The notes under the pieces: model-generated
Told to the model about the DNA's origin: nothing
Databases searched by the model: none
What the model saw: the letters and a program-made list of their open reading frames with translations, nothing else
Shown here: in pieces, positions 17,835-26,564 of the stretch
Layout of the letters: each line of letters begins with the position of its first letter
Position numbering within the stretch: position 1 is the first letter of the stretch
Source of the DNA: Bacteroidales bacterium
GTDB lineage: Bacteria > Bacteroidota > Bacteroidia > Bacteroidales > Muribaculaceae
Assembly: GCA_019416285.1 (NCBI GenBank)
Contig: DXXM01000028.1
Coordinates: 1-47,102, forward strand
Reading direction: 5' to 3'
Length of the DNA stretch: 47,102 nt
Program-made: the position numbers and the translations under genes

Positions 17835-18716
17835 TCATTCGGCCTGGAACACCTCTTTAATATAGCTGATGTTGCTGCCGAAGTTGTGTTTCACATCTCT
17901 CACTTTGTCCTTGTCGCGCGAGCGCTCCACGACAAGCCATCCGCTCCAGCCCATTTTGTCGAGCGCTTTTTTGATTGCAGGGAGATTGACGGCCGGGTCA
18001 TCTCTGAGTATGTGACCGTCGGTGTTGCTGAGATGTATCTGGCAGATATTGTCTTTGCCGAGTGTGCGGAGCTCCTTGACGGGGTCACGACCGGCGTCGA
18101 GAGCGTCCTGAAGATTATAATAGATTTTAATACCGTCGGAATTGATTTCCTTGATGAATTTTTTTGCGTCCTTGGCGGGTAGAGGCACGCGGATTCCGAT
18201 GACCATTCCTTTTGCCGCGGCTTTGTCGCCGGACTCACGCAGACGTCTGATGAGTTCGTCGCGTGCGGGGCCTTTTACTGTCCAGTCCTCCTTTATTCCG
18301 CCCAGCGGCAGGAAGGCTACCTTCGCGTTCATGGCTTCCATTGTAGAGAGGCAGTCGTCGATAAGTCCGGCGTAGGTCTTTTTTCCGATGAATGACTGGC
18401 CGAAGAATCCTGACATGGCCACCGAGGGGACAGCGATGCCGAGGCTGTCGGCGGTCTCGCGGAAGAGTTTCCTGAAATGCGGCTGATGGAACTTGTTGTC
18501 GAAAGTGTCACGGGCACCAAGACCGCCGACGTCCATTTCGACGCCATCGCCTTTAAGTTCTTTCATGAGTTTAAAGGAACCGATTTTCTGACGCTTGAGC
18601 ATCATCCAGTCACATGCCGCCACTTTATAGCGGTGGTTGCATTTTTGTCCCTGTGCGAATATCGGCATACCAAGCAGCGCTATCAGAATTATGCCAAATA
18701 ATTTTTTTAAATTCAT
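17835..18716 (-). CDS. Secreted xylose-isomerase-like TIM-barrel protein
   Basis: The 293-residue protein starts at the ATG at 18716, which is directly followed by a signal peptide (MNLKKLFGIILIALLGMPIFA); an ATG at 18758 would add 14 residues ahead of it. The body resembles sugar phosphate isomerase/epimerase (AP endonuclease 2-like) barrels: GDGVEMDVGG early, DGIKIYYNLQDALDAGRDP, ICQIHLSNTDG and WSGWLVVERSRD late. The usual metal-ligand glutamate after strand 5 (G-I-E in typical members) appears here as IGIRVPLP, so the classical metal site may be altered. It is the first gene of the pectin locus. An exported isomerase is odd because the family's known sugar substrates are mostly cytosolic, so a lyase, epimerase or binding role on oligosaccharides is possible. 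Confidence 0.75.
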   Translation of the reverse strand: MNLKKLFGIILIALLGMPIFAQGQKCNHRYKVAACDWMMLKRQKIGSFKLMKELKGDGVEMDVGGLGARDTFDNKFHQPHFRKLFRETADSLGIAVPSVAMSGFFGQSFIGKKTYAGLIDDCLSTMEAMNAKVAFLPLGGIKEDWTVKGPARDELIRRLRESGDKAAAKGMVIGIRVPLPAKDAKKFIKEINSDGIKIYYNLQDALDAGRDPVKELRTLGKDNICQIHLSNTDGHILRDDPAVNLPAIKKALDKMGWSGWLVVERSRDKDKVRDVKHNFGSNISYIKEVFQAE

Positions 18717-18876
18717 TACAGTTGACCTAAGGTATGTTCGTTGTTGTATTATTTCCAAACGATTTAAGTAAAATTTGGTTATACAACTGTCTTGAAATCG
18801 TCCAACCTGATGTCAATGCCCCCTATGTGAAGCTTTTTCAATTTAGTTTTTTGACTTAAAGACACGTAACCGATTG

Positions 18877-18884
18877 CAAAGATA
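18877..18884 (-). promoter_or_regulatory. Candidate -7 element for the pectin locus
   Basis: Plus-strand CAAAGATA reads TATCTTTG on the minus strand, an exact TAnnTTTG match. No TTTG lies 19-21 bases upstream (the nearest is 12 bases away), which suits a promoter that needs an activator. It is the only such match in this gap. Confidence 0.4.
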
Positions 18885-19030
18885 TATAAATTTTCACAAA
18901 GTAAAATCTTTTTTGCGATAAAAAGTGTAAATTTAACACTTAATCTACTTATTGTATTTTAGCCGAAAGCGAATTATATGTTTTTTAGCATAAAATATCT
19001 GAAATTACTGTAGTTTTCGGGGTGTGGAAA

Positions 19031-19080
19031 CAAAAAGGCAATCGCCCCGGCCGCATGAAGCGGGCCGCAGGGCGATTGCC
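19031..19080 (-). terminator. Rho-independent terminator after the thioredoxin gene
   Basis: GGCAATCGCCC and GGGCGATTGCC form an 11-bp stem (19037-19080) around a GC-rich inner hairpin. On the minus strand it is followed by TTTTTG. It ends the SusC-SusD-thioredoxin transcript and insulates the pectin locus. Confidence 0.82.
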
Positions 19081-19179
19081 ATGAAAAAGAGCTGTTTCAG
19101 AGATTGTCTACATTATATAAATTCAGGCAATCTCCCGGATGTTAGAGCGGGATATCACTATCCGGCTGTCACGTGTGTG

Positions 19180-20343
19180 TTATTTTTTGCGAGGTTTCAT
19201 TTTGAGATCATCGGGACGCATGTCGTATGCCTTCTTGCCGACGGCCGGTTCGTCAGTCACGGTTTTTGCGGCAAATGCTTTGCGGGCGATGAGTTTTTCG
19301 AGAGCGTCGGCATATTGCTGGTGTATCTGTGCGTCGTCGCGGTCGCGGTTGTTGTAGGCGATGAAACGGAGATAGCCCACACATTTCTCAAACCATGAAT
19401 CGGGAAGTTCCTCGGATTTGTAGCCGAGACGGACCATGAATTTCATGCGGTCGATGAGTTCCTGGCGGTCTACGGTCTCGTCGGCTATCAGCGCGTCAAT
19501 CTTAGTGGCGGCGGTGGTGTAGTCGGCGTTGCGCAGCAGATTGTTGATTTCGATGATTTTCAGATTGAAATCCTTGCCGGCGAAGTCACAGAGCGAGGCT
19601 ATTTCGGCAGGATCGCCATACCGGGTCTCTTTGTTGAGTTTGGCATCCACGGCCTCTTTGCTGATGCGGGCGCAGTAGTCGGCGTAGTTGTCCGACACCT
19701 GTTTCAGATAAGGGGTAAGGCCTGAGATATGGCTGTCGAAGAGGGGCCAGACGTCGGCGTCGGTCAGAGCGGCTCCGGAAGCCATGAGCTCGTCGAAGGC
19801 TGCGGTGACTTTGTCGCGTTTGTAGATTGAGGCGTAGTAGTTGATGTAGTCGCCGAGAAATTTGCGCGAGCGGTCGCCTGACTGATATTTCTCCTCAATA
19901 TGGAATGAGCGCAGCTCGGGGTCGAGAGCGTCCTGGCCCGTGCGGATGAATCTTTCGGCGCTCTGACGGCTGCTGCTGCGGTGCACGAGCTCGCCGGTGG
20001 CCGGGTCGATGAATCCGTAGGTGGGGAAGGAGTGGACGTTGTATTTCTTCGCAAGGGCGACTCCCTCTTCCGGCTCCTCGCAGTCAATCTTCATGCTGAG
20101 GAAGTTGTTGTTGTAGAAATATCCTACGTCTGGAAGGGTGAACACGGTCTTCGCCATGTTGTAGCATGGACCGCACCACTGGGTATAGAAGTCTACGAAA
20201 ACCAGTTTGCCTTCCTTTTTTGCTTCTTCCATGGCCTGTGTCCATTTCAGGTCGTGACGGAAGTTGATGCCGCGCTCCTCGGCTCCGGTACGGAGGCCGG
20301 AAAGAGTGAGCAGGGCGAGTGAAATCGCTAATATTTTTTTCAT
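19180..20343 (-). CDS. Periplasmic thioredoxin-fold protein with CGPC site
   Basis: The 387-residue protein has a signal peptide (MKKILAISLALLTLSGLRTG). A thioredoxin domain spans about 28-140 with the active site W56-C57-G-P-C60 and the cis-proline loop HSFPTYGF. The C-terminal ~240 residues are helical, with no motif I recognise. CGPC is the thioredoxin-type dithiol and suggests a reductant in the periplasm. Its start lies 15 bp after the SusD stop, so it belongs to the same transcript as SusC and SusD. The link between a thiol reductase and nutrient import could be reduction of disulfides in imported ligand or in the transporter; this is inference. A terminator follows at 19031-19080. Confidence 0.85.
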   Translation of the reverse strand: MKKILAISLALLTLSGLRTGAEERGINFRHDLKWTQAMEEAKKEGKLVFVDFYTQWCGPCYNMAKTVFTLPDVGYFYNNNFLSMKIDCEEPEEGVALAKKYNVHSFPTYGFIDPATGELVHRSSSRQSAERFIRTGQDALDPELRSFHIEEKYQSGDRSRKFLGDYINYYASIYKRDKVTAAFDELMASGAALTDADVWPLFDSHISGLTPYLKQVSDNYADYCARISKEAVDAKLNKETRYGDPAEIASLCDFAGKDFNLKIIEINNLLRNADYTTAATKIDALIADETVDRQELIDRMKFMVRLGYKSEELPDSWFEKCVGYLRFIAYNNRDRDDAQIHQQYADALEKLIARKAFAAKTVTDEPAVGKKAYDMRPDDLKMKPRKK

Positions 20344-20357
20344 ATCAGGTAAATATA

Positions 20358-21842
20358 TTAATTATAGCCGGGATTCTGTTTGCAGAGCTGGTTGGCGCTG
20401 ATTTCGCCGGAAGGTATGGCGTCGATGCGGCGGTCGATGATGCGCTGGTAGTAGGCGTCGCCCTTCTCCTGCGAGGTCTCATACTCCTTGTCGATTGCTT
20501 CCTTGAGGAGTCTGTTCATTGCGAGGAGACGAGTGAAATCGGGCTTGTCGTAGCCTGCGAAACGTATCATGGCGAACCATTCGTGCCAGTTTTCGAATGA
20601 CATCTCAATCATCCATTCGCGGAAAATGGTGTCCTCGAGAGCCTCGCGGTTTGCCGGAGTCTCCACACTCGCACCCGCGCGGCTGCGTACCTGAGCCACC
20701 GGAGCGTAACAGTCGCTTATCGAGGCTCCGGTGCGGTAGAGCGATTCAGCCTTGATGAGATAGAGCTCGGCTTCGCGGCTGAAGATGATGGGCATGTTGT
20801 CGGCCGGATTCCAGGTTTTGCGGCAGGTCTGATAGTTGTAGAGAGTCTGCTGGTCGCGGTTGATTTTCAGTTCGGGCACGTTGCGGTAGATTGCAGCGGT
20901 GCGCGGGTCATCGCCCGCATATTCCTGAAACTTAGTCGAGGGTCCCCAATAGCCGGTGTGGTCCGACTCGTTGCTGAAAGCCGAGATACGCATGGTGCGG
21001 CCGGCGTCGTTGTCGTCGAATACGCGTGCGAAATATATCTCCTTGGTCGAATTGAAATTCTCGAAGATGTTGCCGTAGCTTGTCTCGGTGAGCGGACGGT
21101 TGGTGTCGACCGCATCGTCTACAGCCTTGATTGCGTCGGCATATCTTCCGGCATAGAAGAGGACTTTGGCTTTTAGGGCCTTGGCTGCCTGACGGTTGGC
21201 CTGTGAAATCTTTGAGAATTCAGGGGCGTTGGCTATCGCCACTTCGAGCTGCCGGAGGATATAGTCGTAGGATTCGCCCACGGTGCTGCGGGCCATGGGT
21301 GAGTTGCTTACCGACGGCGCCTCATTGCGGAAAATCACGCCGTACTCGCTGTCCATATTCCAGAACTCGCAGAAGTGGTTGAGGATGCGGAAATAAGCCA
21401 TGGCGCGGAGATAGGCTATCTCGCCGATGATTTCCTTGCGGCGGTCACCGCTGAAATCGCCGTCCGACATGCGGTTGACGGCCACTTCAAGGAAATTGGC
21501 GTTCTTTATCACAGCGTAATCCGAGGACCATTCCGTACCGTCGGAATAGCTGAGGAGGGGCAGGTTGCGCTCGGTGTAGTATACGGCGTTGCCGAGGTTG
21601 AAATCGTCCGGGCGGGTCATCAGACCTGCCTTGAACGAGCCGCTGACGGTGGGATAGATTACATTGGCCGGAGCGCCGGGCATCTGCTGATAGACACCGT
21701 TGAGTGCTAACTCCACTGCGGCGGGTGTGGTGATGGCGCCGTCGAGGTCAGCCTGGTATTTGGGAGGCAGGTCGAGGACTTCTGTAAGTTCGCACGATGC
21801 CATACATAACGATATGAGGGCTATGGAAAATATCTTTTTCAT
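20358..21842 (-). CDS. SusD/RagB-family lipoprotein (second locus)
   Basis: The protein has 494 residues counted from the ATG at 21842, which precedes a lipoprotein signal peptide (MKKIFSIALISLCMASC-ELTE). An upstream in-frame ATG at 21920 would run into the SusC coding end and is rejected. SusD features are AYLRAMAYFRILNHFCEFW, TVGESYDYILRQLEVAIANAP, ALKAKVLFYAGRYADAIKAV and the C-terminal FREWMIEMSFENWHEWFAMI. It lies 24 bp after the SusC stop. No carbohydrate-active enzyme is in this locus, so the ligand may be a peptide, glycopeptide or other compound. The fold is secure, the substrate unknown. Confidence 0.93.
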   Translation of the reverse strand: MKKIFSIALISLCMASCELTEVLDLPPKYQADLDGAITTPAAVELALNGVYQQMPGAPANVIYPTVSGSFKAGLMTRPDDFNLGNAVYYTERNLPLLSYSDGTEWSSDYAVIKNANFLEVAVNRMSDGDFSGDRRKEIIGEIAYLRAMAYFRILNHFCEFWNMDSEYGVIFRNEAPSVSNSPMARSTVGESYDYILRQLEVAIANAPEFSKISQANRQAAKALKAKVLFYAGRYADAIKAVDDAVDTNRPLTETSYGNIFENFNSTKEIYFARVFDDNDAGRTMRISAFSNESDHTGYWGPSTKFQEYAGDDPRTAAIYRNVPELKINRDQQTLYNYQTCRKTWNPADNMPIIFSREAELYLIKAESLYRTGASISDCYAPVAQVRSRAGASVETPANREALEDTIFREWMIEMSFENWHEWFAMIRFAGYDKPDFTRLLAMNRLLKEAIDKEYETSQEKGDAYYQRIIDRRIDAIPSGEISANQLCKQNPGYN

Positions 21843-21865
21843 TTTGATGTTGTCTGTTTTATCGG

Positions 21866-24800
21866 TTAGAAACTTACTTGCAGACCGGCCGAGAATGAGC
21901 GTATGCCGGGATAGGCGCATGTCTCATAGTTGCCGCCGTAGTTGCCTAAGTTGTTGACGGTGGCTGCGTCAGTGCCGGGATAGGAAGTGATGGTGAAAAG
22001 GTTTGTGGCCGATGCGAATACATTGCAGCGTACAATCTTCTTAAAGGGAATAGTGTAGGTCAGGCGGACTTCCTGGAGACGGAAGAACGATGAATCGAAG
22101 AGCTCATGGTCGGTGAGCACGGGCACACCGTCGCCGATATAGAGGGCCGGGAGGCTCGCATGGGGATTCTCGGGGCTCCAGCGGTCGTTAAGACCGTAGT
22201 CGATGAGGCCGCAGAGCTGTCCGGGAAGATTCTGGAGCGCCTTGCTGTAGAGTTTTTTGCCTCCTATCTGATAGCCGAAGTTGCAGAAGAGAGTGAAATC
22301 CTTGTAGCGGAGATTGGCGATGATACCGCCGTAGACATCAGCTTCGGGACTGCCGATTACGCAACGGTCGTTGTTGTTGATGGTGCCGTCGCCGTTGAGG
22401 TCCACGAGTTCGAGATGGCCCGGCTTGAGGGTGTTGGTATAGTAGTAGCGCTGTCCCTTCTCCACGGCGTAGGCGTTGAGTTCGTCCACACGCTCCTGGG
22501 TCTGAATGATGCCGTTGTGCTTATAGCCGAAGAACACGCCCATCGGGTAGCCTTGCACGAGCACCTGATTGCCCGATCCCTGAACCACCTCGGTCATGGC
22601 TGACTGCGCGCGGCCCTCCTCGACGAGCTTTGTCACCTTGTTGCGGTTGTGGGCGAGGTTGAGGGTGAGGTCGAGTCCCCAGTCACGGGTCTCGATGATA
22701 TTGCCGGTCACGTTGAGCTCGATACCTGCATTGCGCACAGAGCCGATGTTGCGGGGCATGGTGCCTGAGGTTGAGCTCGGGGGAAAGGAGAATGACCAGA
22801 TGAGGTCGTTGGTCACTTTCCAGTAGCCTGAGAGCGAACCGCGTATACGGCTGTTGAGGAATGCGAAGTCGAGACCGAGGTCATACTGGGTCGATTTCTC
22901 CCAGCGGATGTCGCGGTTGCCAACCTGGTAGTGATAGATGGTGTTGGCGCCGTTGTAGCTTCCGGAGCGGTAGATGTCGCGGTTGGCGTAGGTGCCGAGG
23001 TTCTGCACACCGGTGCGGCCCACGCTTGCGCGGAGCTTGAGGTCATCGATGAATGTGTAGTCACGCATGAAGCCTTCGTTGTTGATGCGCCATGCGATTG
23101 CGCCGGAGGGGAAGAAACCGTAGCGGTTGTTGGAACCGAACATCGACGAGCCGTCGTAGCGGCAGGTGAAGGTGAACAGGTAGCGGTCGAGAAGGCGGTA
23201 GTTCACGCGTGCGAATGAAGAGAAAAGGCCGTTTGACGAATAGCCGCTGCTCCAGTTGGTGATGGTGGCCGCACTGCCGATGTTGGTGAAAATCTCGTCG
23301 TCGGGATAGGTCTGACCGGAAATACTCTGCGATTTCGAGATGTATTTTTCCCACGACACACCCACCATGGCGTCGATTGAGTGCATGTCGTTGAACTTGT
23401 TGTTGTAGCTGAGAGTGTTGTCCCAGATTGTCTTGCTGCGGCGGGAGTGAGATTCACTTCCGTAGTTTTCCTTACGGGTGCTGAGGATTGCAGGGGTGAA
23501 GCTGTCGCTGTCAGTGTGGCCGTAGGTTCCCGAGAGACTGGTGCGGAATTTCAGGCCCTTGATGATGTCGAGTTCGCCGTATACGGTGCCCATGATGGTC
23601 GAATTTTCATTGCTGTTTTTTCTTTCGAGCTGGGCCACGGGGTTATTGGAAATCGAGAGATTGTATGCGCCGTTGTCATAGTAGGGCGAGAGGTCGGGGC
23701 GGGTGCCCTGTGCGGTGAAAAGTGAGGTCTGCGCGCTGTGGCTGTCATTGTAAGTCATGTTGGCATTCATACCGAAGCGGAGAATGGGGAGCACCGAGGC
23801 CTCGGCGGAGATGCGTGCGCTGTAGCGCTTCAGGCGGTCGCCTATCACCATACCTTTCTGATCCATGACGGAGAGCGACATGAGATACTTTGAATTTCTG
23901 CCTCCCCCGCTCACGCTCATGCTTGCGTTGTGGCGGATAGCGGTCTGCTTCACAAGGTCGAACCAGTTGGTGTTGGCGTCGCCGAGCACCTTCGAGCCTT
24001 CCTTGAGTATTTCGTTGGCATAAGTGTTGGAGGGGTCGAACACAAGTGTCTCGCGGGCGAAACGGCGCACAGTCTCGCGCCACTCATCGCCGTAAAGGAT
24101 GCGGAAGTTATTGATTTGCTTGTCGGTGGTGACGTTGTAGTTGAACGATACGGTGGCTTTCTGGTCAGCCTCGCCGCGTTTGGTGGTGATGAGCACTACG
24201 CCGTTGGCTGCGCGCGAACCGTAGATGGCTGCGGCCGAGGCGTCCTTGAGCACATCCATCGACTTGATGTCGCTCGGGGGAATGTCGTTGAGAGCGCTCG
24301 CGCCTGATACGGGGATTCCGTCAATCACGAAAAGAGGTTCGTTGCTGCCGGTGAGCGAAGTGGCACCGCGGACACGCACTCTTACGGTCTCGCCGGGGAC
24401 ACCTGTGCCCGATGATACCTGTACGCCTGCCGCAAGGTTCTGGAGCATCTGAGTGGCGGTCGGCACGTTGAGCTGGCTGAGGGTGCGCTCTCCGATTGAG
24501 GCCACTGAGCCGGTGAGGTCCTTGACGTTGGTCGTACCGTAGCCCACCACAACCACTTCGTCAAGATTCTGCTGGTCGGGAGCGAGAGTGATGTTGAAGG
24601 AGGTGCGGCCGCTGACACTGACGGTCAGAGGCTTGTAGCCGATATATGAGATGTTGAGAGTGCCGTTGGAGGGCACGTTGTTGAGGGCGAAGTGGCCGTT
24701 GATGTCTGTCGCAACACCTGTTTTGGAATTGCGGAGCATCACGCTCGCGCCGATGACGGGGTCGCCGTTTTCGTCAGTCACATTGCCGCTGACGTTGATT

Positions 24801-25120
24801 TTGGTGGCATTTGCGGCATCGGCCTTGCGGATAATCACCGTATTGTCGATGATTTCATAGCTCAGTCCCATCTGTCCTGCCACCACTTTGTCGAGGATGT
24901 CGCTGAGGCTGGCGTTGCGGTAATTGCCGTTGATTGTTGCCTTGATTCCGCTCACGAGGTCTTTTCTGTAAACGAAATCATAGCCGGTTTCTTTTTTGAG
25001 TGTACTAAGTGCGGTTTCTGCATTGTCGTTGCGGAAGGAAACGTTAAAGCTTCGCGCATAACCGCCCAATGGAATGAGCAGAAGGGCGGTGACGATTAGA
25101 ATCAAAAAACTTTTTCTCAT
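21866..25120 (-). CDS. SusC-family TonB-dependent transducer with STN domain
   Basis: The 1084-residue protein has a signal peptide (MRKSFLILIVTALLLIPLGGYA). An STN domain follows (about 24-95; FNVSFRNDNAETALSTLKKE and LSDILDKVVAGQMGLSYEII), then the carboxypeptidase-D-like domain (VTDENGDPVIGASVMLRN), the LDEVVVVGYGTTNVKDLTG hallmark, the plug (VLKDASAAAIYGSRAANGVV) and the barrel ending AGLQVSF. The STN domain is the part that touches FecR-type anti-sigma factors in the periplasm, and a FecR gene lies 133 bp upstream with a divergent sigma gene. This makes it a signal-transducing importer that senses its own substrate. SusD and a thioredoxin follow in the same transcript. Confidence 0.95.
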   Translation of the reverse strand: MRKSFLILIVTALLLIPLGGYARSFNVSFRNDNAETALSTLKKETGYDFVYRKDLVSGIKATINGNYRNASLSDILDKVVAGQMGLSYEIIDNTVIIRKADAANATKINVSGNVTDENGDPVIGASVMLRNSKTGVATDINGHFALNNVPSNGTLNISYIGYKPLTVSVSGRTSFNITLAPDQQNLDEVVVVGYGTTNVKDLTGSVASIGERTLSQLNVPTATQMLQNLAAGVQVSSGTGVPGETVRVRVRGATSLTGSNEPLFVIDGIPVSGASALNDIPPSDIKSMDVLKDASAAAIYGSRAANGVVLITTKRGEADQKATVSFNYNVTTDKQINNFRILYGDEWRETVRRFARETLVFDPSNTYANEILKEGSKVLGDANTNWFDLVKQTAIRHNASMSVSGGGRNSKYLMSLSVMDQKGMVIGDRLKRYSARISAEASVLPILRFGMNANMTYNDSHSAQTSLFTAQGTRPDLSPYYDNGAYNLSISNNPVAQLERKNSNENSTIMGTVYGELDIIKGLKFRTSLSGTYGHTDSDSFTPAILSTRKENYGSESHSRRSKTIWDNTLSYNNKFNDMHSIDAMVGVSWEKYISKSQSISGQTYPDDEIFTNIGSAATITNWSSGYSSNGLFSSFARVNYRLLDRYLFTFTCRYDGSSMFGSNNRYGFFPSGAIAWRINNEGFMRDYTFIDDLKLRASVGRTGVQNLGTYANRDIYRSGSYNGANTIYHYQVGNRDIRWEKSTQYDLGLDFAFLNSRIRGSLSGYWKVTNDLIWSFSFPPSSTSGTMPRNIGSVRNAGIELNVTGNIIETRDWGLDLTLNLAHNRNKVTKLVEEGRAQSAMTEVVQGSGNQVLVQGYPMGVFFGYKHNGIIQTQERVDELNAYAVEKGQRYYYTNTLKPGHLELVDLNGDGTINNNDRCVIGSPEADVYGGIIANLRYKDFTLFCNFGYQIGGKKLYSKALQNLPGQLCGLIDYGLNDRWSPENPHASLPALYIGDGVPVLTDHELFDSSFFRLQEVRLTYTIPFKKIVRCNVFASATNLFTITSYPGTDAATVNNLGNYGGNYETCAYPGIRSFSAGLQVSF

Positions 25121-25253
25121 GATTTAAATGTGAATAACGTGATTGGTTTTTGATTGAAGTTATGTTAATTGTGTGATTGGTGTATCGTGATGAATATAGA
25201 CGTGAGGAATGTGTTGAGACGTGAGGGAGGGGGACGGAGAACGCGTATGGATG

Positions 25254-26426
25254 CTATTTCCTTTTGGCAGCTACTATGATGCGGTCGCCGTCGGTGCGCA
25301 GTTCGATGTCGCCGCTTTGCTCGAGAATGTGTTGCGCGGCTGAGAAGTTGCTGTAGCGCGGGATGCTTCCCATGAATACTATATTTTCGAGATCATGATC
25401 CTCGAACTCGTATTTGAAGTCATACCAGCGGGCCAGGTCACGCATGATGTTCTTGAGCGGCTGCTCCTCGAACACGAAACGCCCGTGGCGCCAGCCGGTG
25501 ATTACCGCCGGGTCCACGACCTTCATGTTGATTTTGCTCTCCACGCGGTTAAGCGAGGCCTGATGGCCGGGGGAGAGGAGGAGCTCGCCGGAGTTTATGC
25601 CAAGCCGACGGATGGCGATGGAGCCTTTTTCAAGGGTGGTATAGACAAATTCGTCATCGTCGTAGGCACGGACGTTGAAGGCTGTGCCGTAGACTCTTAC
25701 AGTCAGCTCTTTTGTCTCTACGTAGAACGGACGCGAGGCGTCGTGCTTTACGATGAAATAAGCCTCACCCTCTACCTGTACGCGGCGCTCGTCGGCGCTG
25801 AATACCTCGGGGTAGCGCAAGCGCGACTCGGAGTTGAGCCACACTTCCGTGCTGTCCTCAAGCATGATTTTGAACTCGCCTCCGCGCGGCACATCGAGAC
25901 AGAGCTCGCTGACCTCGCTGCGACCATCTTTGTCTTGCGGGAGCAGCATGTCGTGGCTCATGAGAGCGGTGTCGGTCGCATTGAGTTCTATGGCAGTGCC
26001 GGTGCCGGAAAATAGTTTGGCCCGTGTGGTTCCGGGAAGAATCCTGTCGATGCTTATCGAATCCTGATGCGCTTCAGCCACGAGGCCGTTTCCCGACCGG
26101 GTGTCGAAGGCCCCGCCGTTGCTATATATAAAATATGTGGCGGCTACGCCTGCAATCAGAGCTACACCGGCCGCTATGCTGAAAGCCTTCAGCCTCTGGC
26201 GCAGACGGGAGGCTCCGATGAAGCGGCGCATGTCAGCCATCGGGCGGCTCACGGATACGAGCGAGCGTTTTGAAAGCTGGGCGGCCACATAGTCCGGGTC
26301 GGCGAGACGTCGGAGCAAATCAAGGCGCGCCTTGTTGCCCGCGGCCCATTTTTCAAGCTCCTCGCGCTCGGCAGGGGTGCACTGCCCTATGGATAGACGG
26401 TAAAGTAGTCTTTTTATATCTGTCAT
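25254..26426 (-). CDS. FecR-family anti-sigma factor
   Basis: The protein has 390 residues. The cytoplasmic N-terminal part (about 1-78; RLLYRLSIGQCTPAEREELEKW) is the sigma-binding region. A single membrane helix lies at about 82-103 (AFSIAAGVALIAGVAATYFIY). The periplasmic FecR domain follows (about 165-275; VPRGGEFKIMLEDSTEVWLN and RRVQVEGEAYFIV), then a C-terminal DUF4974-like domain (EEQPLKNIMRDLARWYDFKY). It would hold the divergent ECF sigma factor inactive until the STN domain of the neighbouring SusC signals substrate. Its gene is divergent from sigma and upstream of SusC, the common order for these modules in Bacteroides relatives. Confidence 0.93.
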   Translation of the reverse strand: MTDIKRLLYRLSIGQCTPAEREELEKWAAGNKARLDLLRRLADPDYVAAQLSKRSLVSVSRPMADMRRFIGASRLRQRLKAFSIAAGVALIAGVAATYFIYSNGGAFDTRSGNGLVAEAHQDSISIDRILPGTTRAKLFSGTGTAIELNATDTALMSHDMLLPQDKDGRSEVSELCLDVPRGGEFKIMLEDSTEVWLNSESRLRYPEVFSADERRVQVEGEAYFIVKHDASRPFYVETKELTVRVYGTAFNVRAYDDDEFVYTTLEKGSIAIRRLGINSGELLLSPGHQASLNRVESKINMKVVDPAVITGWRHGRFVFEEQPLKNIMRDLARWYDFKYEFEDHDLENIVFMGSIPRYSNFSAAQHILEQSGDIELRTDGDRIIVAAKRK

Positions 26427-26529
26427 GACCTGTATTTGCGTTCTTTATCTGTAAAGTGCGATGGTGTGCAAAAAGTATATCAAATTTTTATGATTTTTTT
26501 GAAATATTTATCGGATTGATACTTATTGC

Positions 26530-26560
26530 TTGTTTTTTGATGATAAATGTGATAATTTTG
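26530..26560 (+). promoter_or_regulatory. Candidate promoter of the ECF sigma gene
   Basis: TTG (26530-26532), 20 bases, then TAATTTTG (26553-26560) matches the Bacteroidetes promoter form. The -7 box ends only four bases before the GTG at 26565, so that codon would lie at about +1. This raises the question of a leaderless start or use of the ATG at 26598. Confidence 0.45.
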
Positions 26561-26564
26561 CAAT

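Larger units (their letters stand above)
18717..19179. other. Intergenic region: leader of pectin locus and terminator of next locus
   Basis: This 463-bp AT-rich stretch has no supported gene. From the right it holds the terminator hairpin of the thioredoxin transcript (19031-19080), an A/T-rich segment, and a candidate minus-strand -7 element (18877-18884). A leader of about 155 bases then runs up to the isomerase-like gene. The long leader leaves room for regulation by RNA structure or an activator site, but I recognise no riboswitch class. Confidence 0.6.
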
